From positions 1,178,001 to 1,242,000 of the forward strand of contig JACPDN010000006.1 of assembly GCA_016183985.1 (NCBI GenBank): a DNA stretch of 64,000 bases, read 5' to 3'. A program made the position numbers and the translations under genes. The DNA is from Pseudomonadota bacterium. GTDB taxonomy: Bacteria; Pseudomonadota; Alphaproteobacteria; Dongiales; Dongiaceae. Of the stretch, positions 24,665 through 31,868 are shown piece by piece. Numbering within the stretch: position 1 is the stretch's first letter; the number at the start of each line of letters is the position of its first letter. The notes beneath the pieces were generated by a model. That model was not told where the DNA came from. It searched no databases and was given only the letters and a program-made list of their open reading frames with translations.

Positions 24665-24736
24665 ATATTTCGATAATCATCAAAATATTCTTGACCGCAT
24701 CGACCGCCACCTGTTATTTCGACAAACATCGAAATA
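24665..24736 (+). promoter_or_regulatory. arsR promoter with two ArsR-type operator dyads
   Basis: TTGACC (24691-24696) and TTATTT (24714-24719), 17 bases apart, form the promoter. Dyad 1, ATATTTCGAT-AATC-ATCAAAATAT (24665-24688), lies just upstream of the -35. Dyad 2, TATTTCGA-CAAACA-TCGAAATA (24715-24736), has perfect 8-bp arms and covers the -10. Both share ATTTCGA half-sites, as expected for metalloregulator repression of the ars operon. Confidence 0.85.
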
Positions 24737-24748
24737 TTGGAGGGCGCC

Positions 24749-25117
24749 GTGGCGCAGGGTTCAGAAGCGATTGTCACAAGCCTGGGTGCCCTGGCGCATG
24801 AGCACCGGCTGGCGGTCTATCGGCTGCTGGTCGCACGCGGGCCGGAAGGACTGCCCGCCGGGAACCTGGCCGAGACGATGGCGATGCCACCCTCCTCGCT
24901 CACCTTCCACCTGCAGCAATTGCTGCAGGCGGGTCTCGTCACCCAGCGGCGGCTGGGGCGGCAGATCATCTATGCCGCCGACTTCGCCAACATGAACAGC
25001 CTTGTCGCCTATCTCACCGAGAATTGCTGCGGCGGTGGCCAATGCGCCCCCGTCTGCGATCCGACACCCAAGGGAGACGCCCAAGATGAAACGCCTGCAC
25101 GTCAACGTTGCCGTTGA
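24749..25117 (+). CDS. arsR: ArsR-family metalloregulator
   Basis: The 122-residue winged-helix repressor carries SLGALAHEHRLAVYRLLVARGPEGLPAGNLAETMAMPPSSLTFHLQQLLQAGLVTQRRLGRQIIYAADF, the standard ArsR/SmtB DNA-binding core with a SSLTFHLQQL recognition helix. A C-terminal TENCCGGGQCAPVCD holds two vicinal Cys and two more, and likely binds As(III). This is not the classic ELCVCDL site in the DNA-binding helix, so inducer sensing is C-terminal. GTG at 24749 is preferred to the ORF track's TTG because GGAGG is five bases upstream. It overlaps arsI by 32 bases and should repress the operon through the two dyads upstream. Confidence 0.92.
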   Translation: MAQGSEAIVTSLGALAHEHRLAVYRLLVARGPEGLPAGNLAETMAMPPSSLTFHLQQLLQAGLVTQRRLGRQIIYAADFANMNSLVAYLTENCCGGGQCAPVCDPTPKGDAQDETPARQRCR

Positions 25118-25565
25118 GAATCTCGAGGAAGCGATCCGCTTCTATTCGACGCTGTTCGCGGCCAAGCCCAGCGTCGAGAAGGCCGATTACGCCAAATGGA
25201 TGCTGGACGATCCGCGCGTCAACTTCGCCATCACGGCGCGCGGCCGCGAAAGCGGGCTGGATCATCTGGGCATCCAGGTGGAGAACGAGGCCGAGCTTGG
25301 CGAGGTCTATGCGCGGCTGAAACAGGCCGAGCGGCCGGTTGTCGACCAGGGCAATGTCACCTGCTGCTATGCCAAATCGACCAAGAGCTGGATCACCGAT
25401 CCCGCCGGCATTTCCTGGGAGACGTTCCTCACCCATGGTGCCAGCACGGTCTATGGCGGCGACGGCGAGACAGCGCCCGTTGAAACCGCTGCCAGTGCCT
25501 GTTGCGGCGACGATCCCTGCGGCACGAAAGCGGCGGCACCCACCGAGTCAGCCTGTTGCGCGTGA
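25086..25565 (+). CDS. arsI: ArsI/CadI-family organoarsenical C-As lyase
   Basis: The 159-residue VOC (glyoxalase-fold) protein starts MKRLHVNVAVENLEEAIRFYSTLFAAKPSVEKADYAKWMLDDPRVNFAITARG. It has the metal ligands of the ArsI/CadI family and the vicinal pair Cys93-Cys94 in GNVTCCYAKSTKSWITDPAGISWETFLTHG. ArsI cleaves the carbon-arsenic bond of trivalent methyl- or arylarsenicals using Fe(II) and O2. A Cys-rich tail (ASACCGDDPCGTKAAAPTESACCA) adds likely metal-binding capacity. Cadmium-induced CadI paralogs are the alternative, but the arsenic operon favours ArsI. The ATG follows GGGAGACGCCCAAG and overlaps the end of arsR. Confidence 0.88.
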   Translation: MKRLHVNVAVENLEEAIRFYSTLFAAKPSVEKADYAKWMLDDPRVNFAITARGRESGLDHLGIQVENEAELGEVYARLKQAERPVVDQGNVTCCYAKSTKSWITDPAGISWETFLTHGASTVYGGDGETAPVETAASACCGDDPCGTKAAAPTESACCA

Positions 25566-25573
25566 GGGGAAAG

Positions 25574-26101
25574 ATGACAAAGAAGACATACAACGTGCTT
25601 TTCCTGTGCACCGGTAATTCGGCGCGCTCGATTCTGGCTGAGAGCATCTTGCGCAAAGACGGCACCAAGCATTTCCATGCTTTCTCGGCCGGCAGCCTGC
25701 CCAAGGGCCAGGTGCATCCGATGGCGCTCAAAGTGCTCAGCGATGCCGGCTATCCGATCGACGGTTTCCGCTCGAAAAGCTGGGACGAATTCGCCAGCCA
25801 TGACGCGCCGCAGATGGATTTCGTCTTTACCGTCTGCGACAACGCCGCCGGCGAGGTCTGCCCCGTCTGGCCGGGACAGCCGATCTCGGCGCATTGGGGC
25901 ATAGAAGACCCGGCCGCTGTCATGGGCTCGCCGCTGGAGCAGGAGGCGGCTTTCGTCACGGCGCTGCGCTATATGAAGAATCGCATCGCGGCCTTTACCA
26001 GCCTGCCGCTTGCCAGCCTCGACCGCATGACTCTGGGTGCCAAGCTCGCCGAGATCGGCACGCGCGATGGTGCCACGCAGCAACGACCGAATGTGGCTTG
26101 A
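25574..26101 (+). CDS. arsC: Thioredoxin-coupled arsenate reductase
   Basis: The 175-residue protein belongs to the low-molecular-weight phosphatase-like arsenate reductases. The P-loop VLFLCTGNSARSILAE places the nucleophile at Cys12. FVFTVCDNAAGEVCPVWPG supplies Cys88 and Cys96, the three-cysteine relay that thioredoxin reduces. ISAHWGIEDPAAV is the family's Asp-containing segment. It reduces arsenate to arsenite for export by the Acr3 pump downstream. The ATG at 25574 has GAGGGG upstream; the ORF track's longer frame starts inside arsI. The spacing to arsI is 8 bases. Confidence 0.95.
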   Translation: MTKKTYNVLFLCTGNSARSILAESILRKDGTKHFHAFSAGSLPKGQVHPMALKVLSDAGYPIDGFRSKSWDEFASHDAPQMDFVFTVCDNAAGEVCPVWPGQPISAHWGIEDPAAVMGSPLEQEAAFVTALRYMKNRIAAFTSLPLASLDRMTLGAKLAEIGTRDGATQQRPNVA

Positions 26102-26104
26102 GCC

Positions 26105-27142
26105 ATGGGATTGTTCGAGCGTTATCTCACCCTGTGGGTGGCCCTCTGCATCGCCGTCGGCATCGGGCTCGGCTTCTTGATGCCCGGTGTCTTTGCCGCC
26201 ATCGCCGGCGCGGAAATCGCCAAGGTCAATCTGCCGGTCGCCCTCCTTATCTGGGCGATGATCGTGCCGATGCTCTTGAAGATCGATTTCGGGGCGCTGG
26301 CCGGCGTCCGGGAGCATTGGCGCGGCGTCGCCGTGACCTTGCTGGTCAATTGGGCGGTGAAGCCCTTTTCCATGGCGCTGCTCGGCACCTTCTTCCTCGG
26401 CGGCTTGTTTGCGCCGCTGCTGGTTTCGGAACAGATACCGGCCTATATCGCCGGCCTCATTCTGCTGGCCGCCGCACCCTGCACGGCGATGGTTTTCGTC
26501 TGGTCCAATCTGGTCGATGGCGAACCGCATTTCACGCTGAGCCAGGTGGCGCTCAACGACCTCATCATGATTTTCGCCTTCGCACCTATCGTGGCGCTGC
26601 TGCTCGGCGTCGCCTCGATCAGCATTCCGTGGGAAACGCTGCTGCTCTCCGTGCTGCTCTACATCGTCATTCCCGTGGTCGCCGCGCAGGCCGCGCGCCG
26701 CCTGCTGGTGCGCAGCGGGCAGTTGGAACCTTGCCTCGCAATGTTGCGGCCCTATAGCCTTGCAGCCTTGCTGGTGACGCTTGTCTTGCTGTTCGCCTTC
26801 CAGGGCGAGGCCATCGTGGCACAGCCGATCACCATTGCGCTCATCGCCGTGCCCATTCTGATCCAGGTCTATTTCAATGCGGGTCTTGCCTATGTCTTGA
26901 GCCGGCGATTGGGCGTGGCCTGGTGCGTTGCCGGGCCAGCAGCACTCATCGGCGCCAGCAACTTCTTCGAGCTTGCGGTGGCCGCTGCCATCAGCCTCTT
27001 CGGCTTGAATTCGGGGGCTGCCCTTGCCACGGTCGTCGGTGTTCTGGTGGAGGTGCCGGTGATGCTGTCGGTCGTGCGGATCGTCCGCGCCAGCCGCGGC
27101 TGGTATGAGGGAAAGCATGCTGTCGCTCGCTCCGCAGAGTAA
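26105..27142 (+). CDS. acr3: Acr3-family arsenite efflux pump
   Basis: The 345-residue inner-membrane carrier has ten hydrophobic segments. It carries the family signatures LAAAPCTAMVFVWSNLVDGEPHFTLSQVALNDL, with the catalytic Cys at about residue 126, and IGASNFFELAVAAAISLFGLNSGAALATVVGVLVEVPVMLS, with the conserved Glu of the ninth helix. It expels arsenite using the proton motive force. It lies 4 bases after arsC and ends inside arsN2 with a 26-base overlap, so all five ars genes form one tight operon. Confidence 0.95.
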   Translation: MGLFERYLTLWVALCIAVGIGLGFLMPGVFAAIAGAEIAKVNLPVALLIWAMIVPMLLKIDFGALAGVREHWRGVAVTLLVNWAVKPFSMALLGTFFLGGLFAPLLVSEQIPAYIAGLILLAAAPCTAMVFVWSNLVDGEPHFTLSQVALNDLIMIFAFAPIVALLLGVASISIPWETLLLSVLLYIVIPVVAAQAARRLLVRSGQLEPCLAMLRPYSLAALLVTLVLLFAFQGEAIVAQPITIALIAVPILIQVYFNAGLAYVLSRRLGVAWCVAGPAALIGASNFFELAVAAAISLFGLNSGAALATVVGVLVEVPVMLSVVRIVRASRGWYEGKHAVARSAE

Positions 27143-27545
27143 TGCCGGCGAACTGGCGGCCGCATTGATCGCAGCCAAACTGCCGGCCGACGACATCTCG
27201 GAAGGCGGAAGGCGGTTCTGGCGTGCCATTGATGAGACTGGCGCCGTCATCGGTTACGGCGGGCTCGAAGGGAGCGGCGCGGACCTGCTGCTGCGTTCCG
27301 TCGTCATCCTGCCCGCGCGGCGTGGTTCGGGGTTGGGACGCGCATTGATCGACGCCCTGCTACGAGAGGCAAAGCATGCCGGTGGCAGGCGTGTCTGGCT
27401 GCTGACCACGGGTGCAGCGGATTTCTTCGATCGCCTCGGTTTTGAGCGAAAAGAACGCGCCGACGCGCCAGCGGTCGTCACGCAGTCGCGGCAGTTCACG
27501 GCACTGTGCCCGGCGAGCGCGATGGTTCTCGTGAAGTCCGTCTGA
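27117..27545 (+). CDS. arsN2: ArsN2-family N-acetyltransferase
   Basis: The 142-residue GNAT protein shows ETGAVIGYGGLEGSGADLLLRSVVILPARRGSGLGRALIDALLREAKHAGGRRVWLLTTGAADFFDRLGFERKERADAPAVV and the C-terminus FTALCPASAMVLVKS. This pattern marks ArsN2, an acetyltransferase of arsenic operons that can detoxify amino-group-containing arsenicals. The acetyl-CoA-binding RRGSGLGRALI is intact. The ATG at 27117 has GAGG six bases upstream and is preferred to the ORF track's 27105. It overlaps acr3 by 26 bases. The substrate in this organism is not known. Confidence 0.87.
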   Translation: MLSLAPQSNAGELAAALIAAKLPADDISEGGRRFWRAIDETGAVIGYGGLEGSGADLLLRSVVILPARRGSGLGRALIDALLREAKHAGGRRVWLLTTGAADFFDRLGFERKERADAPAVVTQSRQFTALCPASAMVLVKSV

Positions 27546-27559
27546 ACGCCTGAGCCGGC

Positions 27560-28204
27560 CTATTTCTCCCAACCGGCATCAAACGGATATCGCCGAGCCC
27601 AGAAAGCGGTGAGGCGGGGATCGGCATCGACGCGACGGACGATCTCGGCCATTTTGGGGGCGCTGCGGTAGAAGCGATTGCGGCCCGGGTTGAAGCGCGA
27701 GATGACGGCGACATAGAGATCGAGCGCCGAGAGGTCGTCGCCGAGGATGTAGCGGCCGGGCGCGATCTGTTCATCCATCATACGCCAGCAATCGGCGCGG
27801 CGGTCGAGCAGCGGCGCGATCACGGATTGCGCCTGCGTCTTCTCGGCGACGATGCGGGTCGGATCGTCGACGATCCAGACCAGCGCATAGATCGCTGCCG
27901 ACACATAGGTCATCCAGCGCAGGAATTGCGCACGCTTCGGGTCATTGATGCCGGGTGCGAGCTTTGCCTGCGGGTGGAGATCGGCGAGGTAGATCATGAT
28001 CGCCGCACTTTCGGTCATGATCTCGCCGGTGGGAAGAACCAGTGCTGGCACCTGGCGCAGGGGATTGACCGTCTCGACCAGCTGGCGCGCGGTTTCGCTG
28101 TCCCAGGTGACGGCTTCGACCACCTCATAGGGGATTTGAAGCAGCGTCAGCATGGCTTCGATCGGCACCGAGCCGGATCCGGCAGCTCCGAAAATTTTCA
28201 GCAT
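27560..28204 (-). CDS. Glutathione S-transferase
   Basis: The 214-residue protein has an N-terminal thioredoxin-like domain (MLKIFGAAGSGSVPIEAMLTLLQIPYEVVEA, then NPLRQVPALVLPTGEIMTESAAIMIYLADLHP), with the cis-Pro and ES glutathione-binding elements. A helical C-terminal domain follows (RYILGDDLSALDLYVAVISRF). The active-site Ser sits at GSGSVP. Substrate is unknown. The start at 28204 has AGGAGGTT upstream; the ORF track's 329-residue version has an N-terminal extension that overlaps a broken fosA and is rejected. It is convergent with the arsenic operon. Confidence 0.9.
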   Translation of the reverse strand: MLKIFGAAGSGSVPIEAMLTLLQIPYEVVEAVTWDSETARQLVETVNPLRQVPALVLPTGEIMTESAAIMIYLADLHPQAKLAPGINDPKRAQFLRWMTYVSAAIYALVWIVDDPTRIVAEKTQAQSVIAPLLDRRADCWRMMDEQIAPGRYILGDDLSALDLYVAVISRFNPGRNRFYRSAPKMAEIVRRVDADPRLTAFWARRYPFDAGWEK

Positions 28205-28283
28205 GCGGCAACCTCCTGGACTGTTGTCCTCGCCATGCGCCGTCTCCTCGTTCTTCATATAGATGCCGCAACAGCAACGGCAG

Positions 28284-28660
28284 TCAGACCGAATCATCGA
28301 GAACCGTGAAACCAGGCCAGGGGTTTCTCCTCGCCGCAAGCATCCTGGCAGCGAGATCCGAGACATGGATTTCCAGCTTGTGACCATCAGGGTCAAGGAA
28401 ATAATGCGACGCACCTTCGCTTGTATTCTCCTGCCTTGCCACGGCGCCGGATGCTTCGATACGCCGGCGCATCGTCTCGAAATCCGTCGGGGCCAGCGTG
28501 AAGGCAAGATGCGTGTATTCGGGTAGTGGCCCTTCACGCGCGCGGACATCGAGCGTCAAGGCGCGCCACCGGTTTCAGCCCCCAGGATGTCAGCATAGAA
28601 GTCAAACGGCCGCTCGAGATCACGTACGGCGAGCGTGATGTGGTTGAGGCCGGTGATCAT
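28284..28660 (-). pseudogene. fosA: fosA-like VOC gene broken by an internal deletion/frameshift
   Basis: Two frames read as one FosA. The first is MITGLNHITLAVRDLERPFDFYADILGAETGGAP (with the His7 ligand). The second continues [82 protein letters not shown]. FosA, the glutathione-dependent fosfomycin transferase, shows the same [23 protein letters not shown] string. Between the halves about 20 residues of the usual fold are missing (the WDSGAYLSCGDLWLCLS region), and the first frame ends in TGA at the join. All three metal ligands survive. The start has GGGAGG upstream. It is therefore a recent pseudogene unless the gap is an assembly error. Confidence 0.75.
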
Positions 28661-28691
28661 GTCTTGCCTCCCTTGGTGTTGACCTGAACCG

Positions 28692-29021
28692 CTACCTGCC
28701 AAATTCCAGCGGCAGCACAAACTGATGGAAGAGCACAACAAGCGCCAGAAGAACAAGCATCAACGGCAAAAGATCATAGCGTCGCTGAAATTTCGCTTTG
28801 ATCCCAATCCAAAGCAGCGGTATCCAGATCGCAAAGACCAAGGCATTCTTAACAAAGGCCCAAGCACGAACCGCGCCGTCGCTCCACCAATGCCATGCGC
28901 TCAGACCGGAGAGCGCAACAACGAGCGCGATATAGATCCAGATCCAAACACGGCTTGTCTTGGCACCAGTCGAATGGTCGTCAAAGACATGCGTGATGGC
29001 GACTGCAAAGAGGCGAAGCAT
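28692..29021 (-). CDS. Small membrane protein, three predicted helices
   Basis: The 109-residue protein begins MLRLFAVAITHVFDDHSTGAK. It then has hydrophobic helices at about residues 25-44 (VWIWIYIALVVALSGLSAW), 54-74 (AWAFVKNALVFAIWIPLLWIGI) and 83-103 (LLPLMLVLLALVVLFHQFVL). Family unknown. ATG at 29021 shares its A with the TGA stop of the FAD-linked oxidase (TGATG), an arrangement that couples their translation. The ORF track's TTG one codon upstream is less likely. Confidence 0.65.
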   Translation of the reverse strand: MLRLFAVAITHVFDDHSTGAKTSRVWIWIYIALVVALSGLSAWHWWSDGAVRAWAFVKNALVFAIWIPLLWIGIKAKFQRRYDLLPLMLVLLALVVLFHQFVLPLEFGR

Positions 29022-30427
29022 CAAGCCCTGAAAATCTTGCCCGGGTTCATGCGGTTGTCGGGATCGAGCGTCGCTTTCAGTTGCCGCATGACGGCGACCG
29101 CCGACCCATGCTCGGCTTCGAGGAACGGGATCTTGCCATAGCCGATGCCGTGTTCGCCGGTGCAGGTGCCGCCCATGGCGATGGCGCGGTGCGCGAGACG
29201 ATCGGTCAATGCCTTGGCGCGGGCGGCTTCTTCCGCATCATTGGGATCGAGGATGATGCAGAGATGGAAATTGCCGTCGCCGACATGGCCGACGAGCGGC
29301 GTCAGCAGGCCGGATTTCGCGACGTCTTCCTTCGTTTCGAGAATACAATCGGCAAGGCGCGAGATCGGCACGCAGACGTCGGTCGGCCAGCCCTTGGCGC
29401 CGGGACGAAGGGCGAGGCCGGCATAGAAGGCATCATGGCGTGCCTGCCACATTTTGTTGCGGTCCTCGGCCTTCGAGGTCCAGCTGAAATCGCTCATGCC
29501 GAATTCGGCGCCGATCTCACCCACCAGGGCCGATTGTTCGGCGACACCCGTCTCTGTGCCGTGGAATTCGAAGAACAAGGTCGGACGCACCGCGAAAGAG
29601 AGCTTCGAATATTTGTTGATGGCGTCGATCTGTACTTCATCGAGGAGCTCGATGCGCGCCACCGGCACGCCAGCCTGGATGGTGCGGATGACGGTGTTCA
29701 CCGCCGAACCGATATCGGGGAAGTTCGCGACCGCCGCCGCCATCGCTTCGGGCACGCCATAGAGGCGCAGGCGGATTTCGGTGATGATGCCGAGCGTGCC
29801 TTCGGAGCCGACGAAAAGGCGCGTGAGGTCGTAGCCGGCCGCCGATTTACGCGAGCGCCCGCCGGTCTGGATGATGCGGCCATCGGCCAGTACCACGGTG
29901 AGGCCCAGCACGTTTTCGCGCATGGTGCCGTAGCGCACGGCATTGGTGCCGGATGCGCGCGTCGCCGTCATGCCACCGATCGTGGCATCGGCACCGGGAT
30001 CGATCGGGAAAAAGAGGCCCTGATCCTTGATATAGGCGTTGAGCGCCTTGCGGGTCACACCGGCCTCAACCTTCACGTCGAGATCGTCGGCATTGACCTC
30101 GATCACCTTGTTCATGCGGCCCATGTCGATGCTGATGCCGCCATCGAGCGCCGCCACATGGCCTTCAAGTGACGTGCCGACGCCGAAGGGAATGACGGGC
30201 GCGCCGAACTCGGCCGCAACCTTCGCAATAGCCGACACCTCTTCCGTCGATTCCGGGAACACCACGACATCGGGCGCGTGGGCTTCGTGATAAGATTCAT
30301 CATGCCCGTGGCGATCGCGGATACCCGCATTGGTCGACACCTGATCGGCTTTCAGGATCTTCTGCAATGCCTCGACGAGGCCGGGGACATTGAGATTGCG
30401 TTGCGGGCGGGCAGATGCGGCGGTCAT
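29021..30427 (-). CDS. FAD-linked oxidase (GlcD/D-lactate dehydrogenase family)
   Basis: The 468-residue flavoprotein has the PCMH-type FAD domain. VVFPESTEEVSAIAKVAAEFGAPVIPFGVGTSLEGHVAALDGGISIDMGRMNKVIEV is the FAD-binding region, and DPGADATIGGMTATRASGTNAVRYGTMRENVLGLTVVLADG completes it. The C-terminal FAD-oxidase domain has GHVGDGNFHLCI and GGTCTGEHGIGYGKIPFLEAEHGSAV, with the HGIG histidine typical of Dld and GlcD. It oxidises a 2-hydroxy acid such as D-lactate or glycolate; which one is not readable. It is followed by the small membrane protein with overlapping stop and start, which may anchor or couple it to the membrane. Confidence 0.9.
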   Translation of the reverse strand: MTAASARPQRNLNVPGLVEALQKILKADQVSTNAGIRDRHGHDESYHEAHAPDVVVFPESTEEVSAIAKVAAEFGAPVIPFGVGTSLEGHVAALDGGISIDMGRMNKVIEVNADDLDVKVEAGVTRKALNAYIKDQGLFFPIDPGADATIGGMTATRASGTNAVRYGTMRENVLGLTVVLADGRIIQTGGRSRKSAAGYDLTRLFVGSEGTLGIITEIRLRLYGVPEAMAAAVANFPDIGSAVNTVIRTIQAGVPVARIELLDEVQIDAINKYSKLSFAVRPTLFFEFHGTETGVAEQSALVGEIGAEFGMSDFSWTSKAEDRNKMWQARHDAFYAGLALRPGAKGWPTDVCVPISRLADCILETKEDVAKSGLLTPLVGHVGDGNFHLCIILDPNDAEEAARAKALTDRLAHRAIAMGGTCTGEHGIGYGKIPFLEAEHGSAVAVMRQLKATLDPDNRMNPGKIFRA

Positions 30428-30485
30428 GGCATAATCCTCGTCTGGTTCCGGCCCATCTCGTGGGCCGGACTTGTCTGACGAAAGC

Positions 30486-31349
30486 CTAGCACAAGGCCCG
30501 TTGCCGCTGTCCCAGAATATGCGCGAGCACCGCCCCGAAAACGATCAGGCCGCCGGCCAGGGTCGCGGCATCCGGCCGGATGCCGAAGGCGAGCCAGACC
30601 CAGATCGGGGCCAAAGGCGCATCGAGCGCGCCGATGAGGGCGGTCTCGATCGGCGGCAGCAACCGCGCGCCCAAGGTGAAGAGCGCCAGGCCCAGGGCGG
30701 AATTCACCAGGCCGAACAGGATCAGGGCGATCCAGGTGGTCTGGGTATAGGCCGCGGCCTCACCAGTAAACGGCAGAGCACCGAGCGCGCTCAACGCGGC
30801 GGAGAGTGTGGCGGCGGCGAGCGTCGGGATGCCGGGGCAACGCTTGGCGATGGTCATGAGCAGCGCCAGGGAGAGCGTCATGCCGAGAGCTAGAAGATCG
30901 CCGGCAAGGCTCGCCTGAACCTCGAGGCCCGGCAGGACCATGACCAGGACGCCAAGCAAGGCCAACGCGGCGGCGATCAAGGCGTGCCGCGTCGGTACCG
31001 CACGCAGCAGGAGCCAGCCCGCGCCGGCGGCGATGAAAGGCGCCGTGCCGTAAATAACCGCGACATGGGCGACGCTGGTCAAGGTCAGCGACGTGATGAA
31101 GCAGAGCATGCCGATAGCGGAGATGATGGCATAGAGCCAACCCGCGGTTCCCAGATGATGGAAATCGGTGAACGTCCGGTGCCCGCGCGTGAGGCCCATG
31201 AAAGCCAGCAGCCCCAGCGCACCGATGAGCCCGCGCCAAAGCAGCAGTGACCAATTGTCGAGGCCGATCAGCGTCGTGAAATAGCCCGCCGTGCTCCAGG
31301 CGATGGCCGAGAGCGCGGTGAGGAGCAGCCCGAGGCGGTAGGGGTTCAT
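30486..31349 (-). CDS. EamA/DMT-family transporter
   Basis: The 287-residue inner-membrane protein has ten hydrophobic helices in two EamA halves (PYRLGLLLTALSAIAWSTAGYFTTLIGLDNWSLLLWRGLIGALGL and LLALGMTLSLALLMTIAKRCPG). PPIETALIGALDAPLAPIWVWLAFG is the usual conserved stretch. Substrate unknown. The start at 31349 (MNPYRLG) overlaps the preceding gene's stop as ATGA; the longer ORF start has no support. With that gene it forms a two-gene unit transcribed away from the YafY-type regulator. Confidence 0.9.
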   Translation of the reverse strand: MNPYRLGLLLTALSAIAWSTAGYFTTLIGLDNWSLLLWRGLIGALGLLAFMGLTRGHRTFTDFHHLGTAGWLYAIISAIGMLCFITSLTLTSVAHVAVIYGTAPFIAAGAGWLLLRAVPTRHALIAAALALLGVLVMVLPGLEVQASLAGDLLALGMTLSLALLMTIAKRCPGIPTLAAATLSAALSALGALPFTGEAAAYTQTTWIALILFGLVNSALGLALFTLGARLLPPIETALIGALDAPLAPIWVWLAFGIRPDAATLAGGLIVFGAVLAHILGQRQRALC

Positions 31350-31783
31350 GCCTCTGCCTTCTTCCAGTCGCCTGTCGTGTTCCACCAGCGATGGGGATTG
31401 TCGCGGTCGTCGAGACCCTTGGAGCGGCTGGCCAATGCCTCGCGTATCAGGATGGTGGGTTCTTGATAGGAATGGATCTGAAAGATTGTTTCGGCGAGGC
31501 GCGCGAGCAAAGCCTGGTCAGCATCGATCTGGAAGGTAATGGCGGCGACACCGGGGCGTTGCCGGGTACCTGCCTCCACCCCGGCCACGGCGCCTTCGCG
31601 CGGGCGATAACGCTCGATGCCCGGGGCCGATTGGAAGGCGTTGTTGTCATAGGCGCCGATGCGCAAGGGCGTTACCGCTGCCACGGCTTCCATGATGCGC
31701 TCGACATCCTCCAGCGGCATCTGGATTTCGACGAGGTAACAGGGGACGAGATGGAGCGATTGGGTCTCGGCGGGTGATAGCAT
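31346..31783 (-). CDS. Hypothetical protein, NIF3-insert/CutA-like alpha-beta fold
   Basis: The 145-residue protein reads HLVPCYLVEIQMPLEDVERIMEAVAAVTPLRIGAYDNNAFQSAPGIERYRPREGAVAGVEAGTRQRPGVAAITFQIDADQALLARLAETIFQIHSYQEPTILIREALASR. The pattern of a YLVEIQMP strand, a helix, then a FQI-D and HSYQEPTI strand resembles the PII/CutA-like domain inserted in NIF3 proteins. No catalytic residues are evident, so a small-molecule or metal-sensing role is possible but unproven. It is the first gene of the operon controlled by the palindrome at 31824-31855 and overlaps the EamA transporter start. Confidence 0.6.
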   Translation of the reverse strand: MLSPAETQSLHLVPCYLVEIQMPLEDVERIMEAVAAVTPLRIGAYDNNAFQSAPGIERYRPREGAVAGVEAGTRQRPGVAAITFQIDADQALLARLAETIFQIHSYQEPTILIREALASRSKGLDDRDNPHRWWNTTGDWKKAEA

Positions 31784-31823
31784 GATGGGGCTCCTTGGGG
31801 GCTGGATCCCGTGGTCTTAACCG

Positions 31824-31855
31824 ATCACTCCTGACAGCCTTTTGTCAGGAGTGAT
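31824..31855. promoter_or_regulatory. Perfect 13-bp-arm operator between divergent genes, YafY/WYL type
   Basis: ATCACTCCTGACA-GCCTTT-TGTCAGGAGTGAT has 13-bp perfectly complementary arms. It lies 14 bases upstream of the regulator ATG and 41 bases upstream of the divergent 145-residue protein. The CTGACA-GCCTTT-TGTCAG core matches the palindromes seen beside YafY-type regulators. It is the probable autoregulatory and target operator. Confidence 0.85.
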
Positions 31856-31868
31856 GGTAGGATGCCCC

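Noticed and set aside
25451-27250. 599-residue minus-strand ORF over the ars operon
   Set aside because: The plus strand carries arsI, arsC and acr3 with intact motifs; the minus frame is a shadow.
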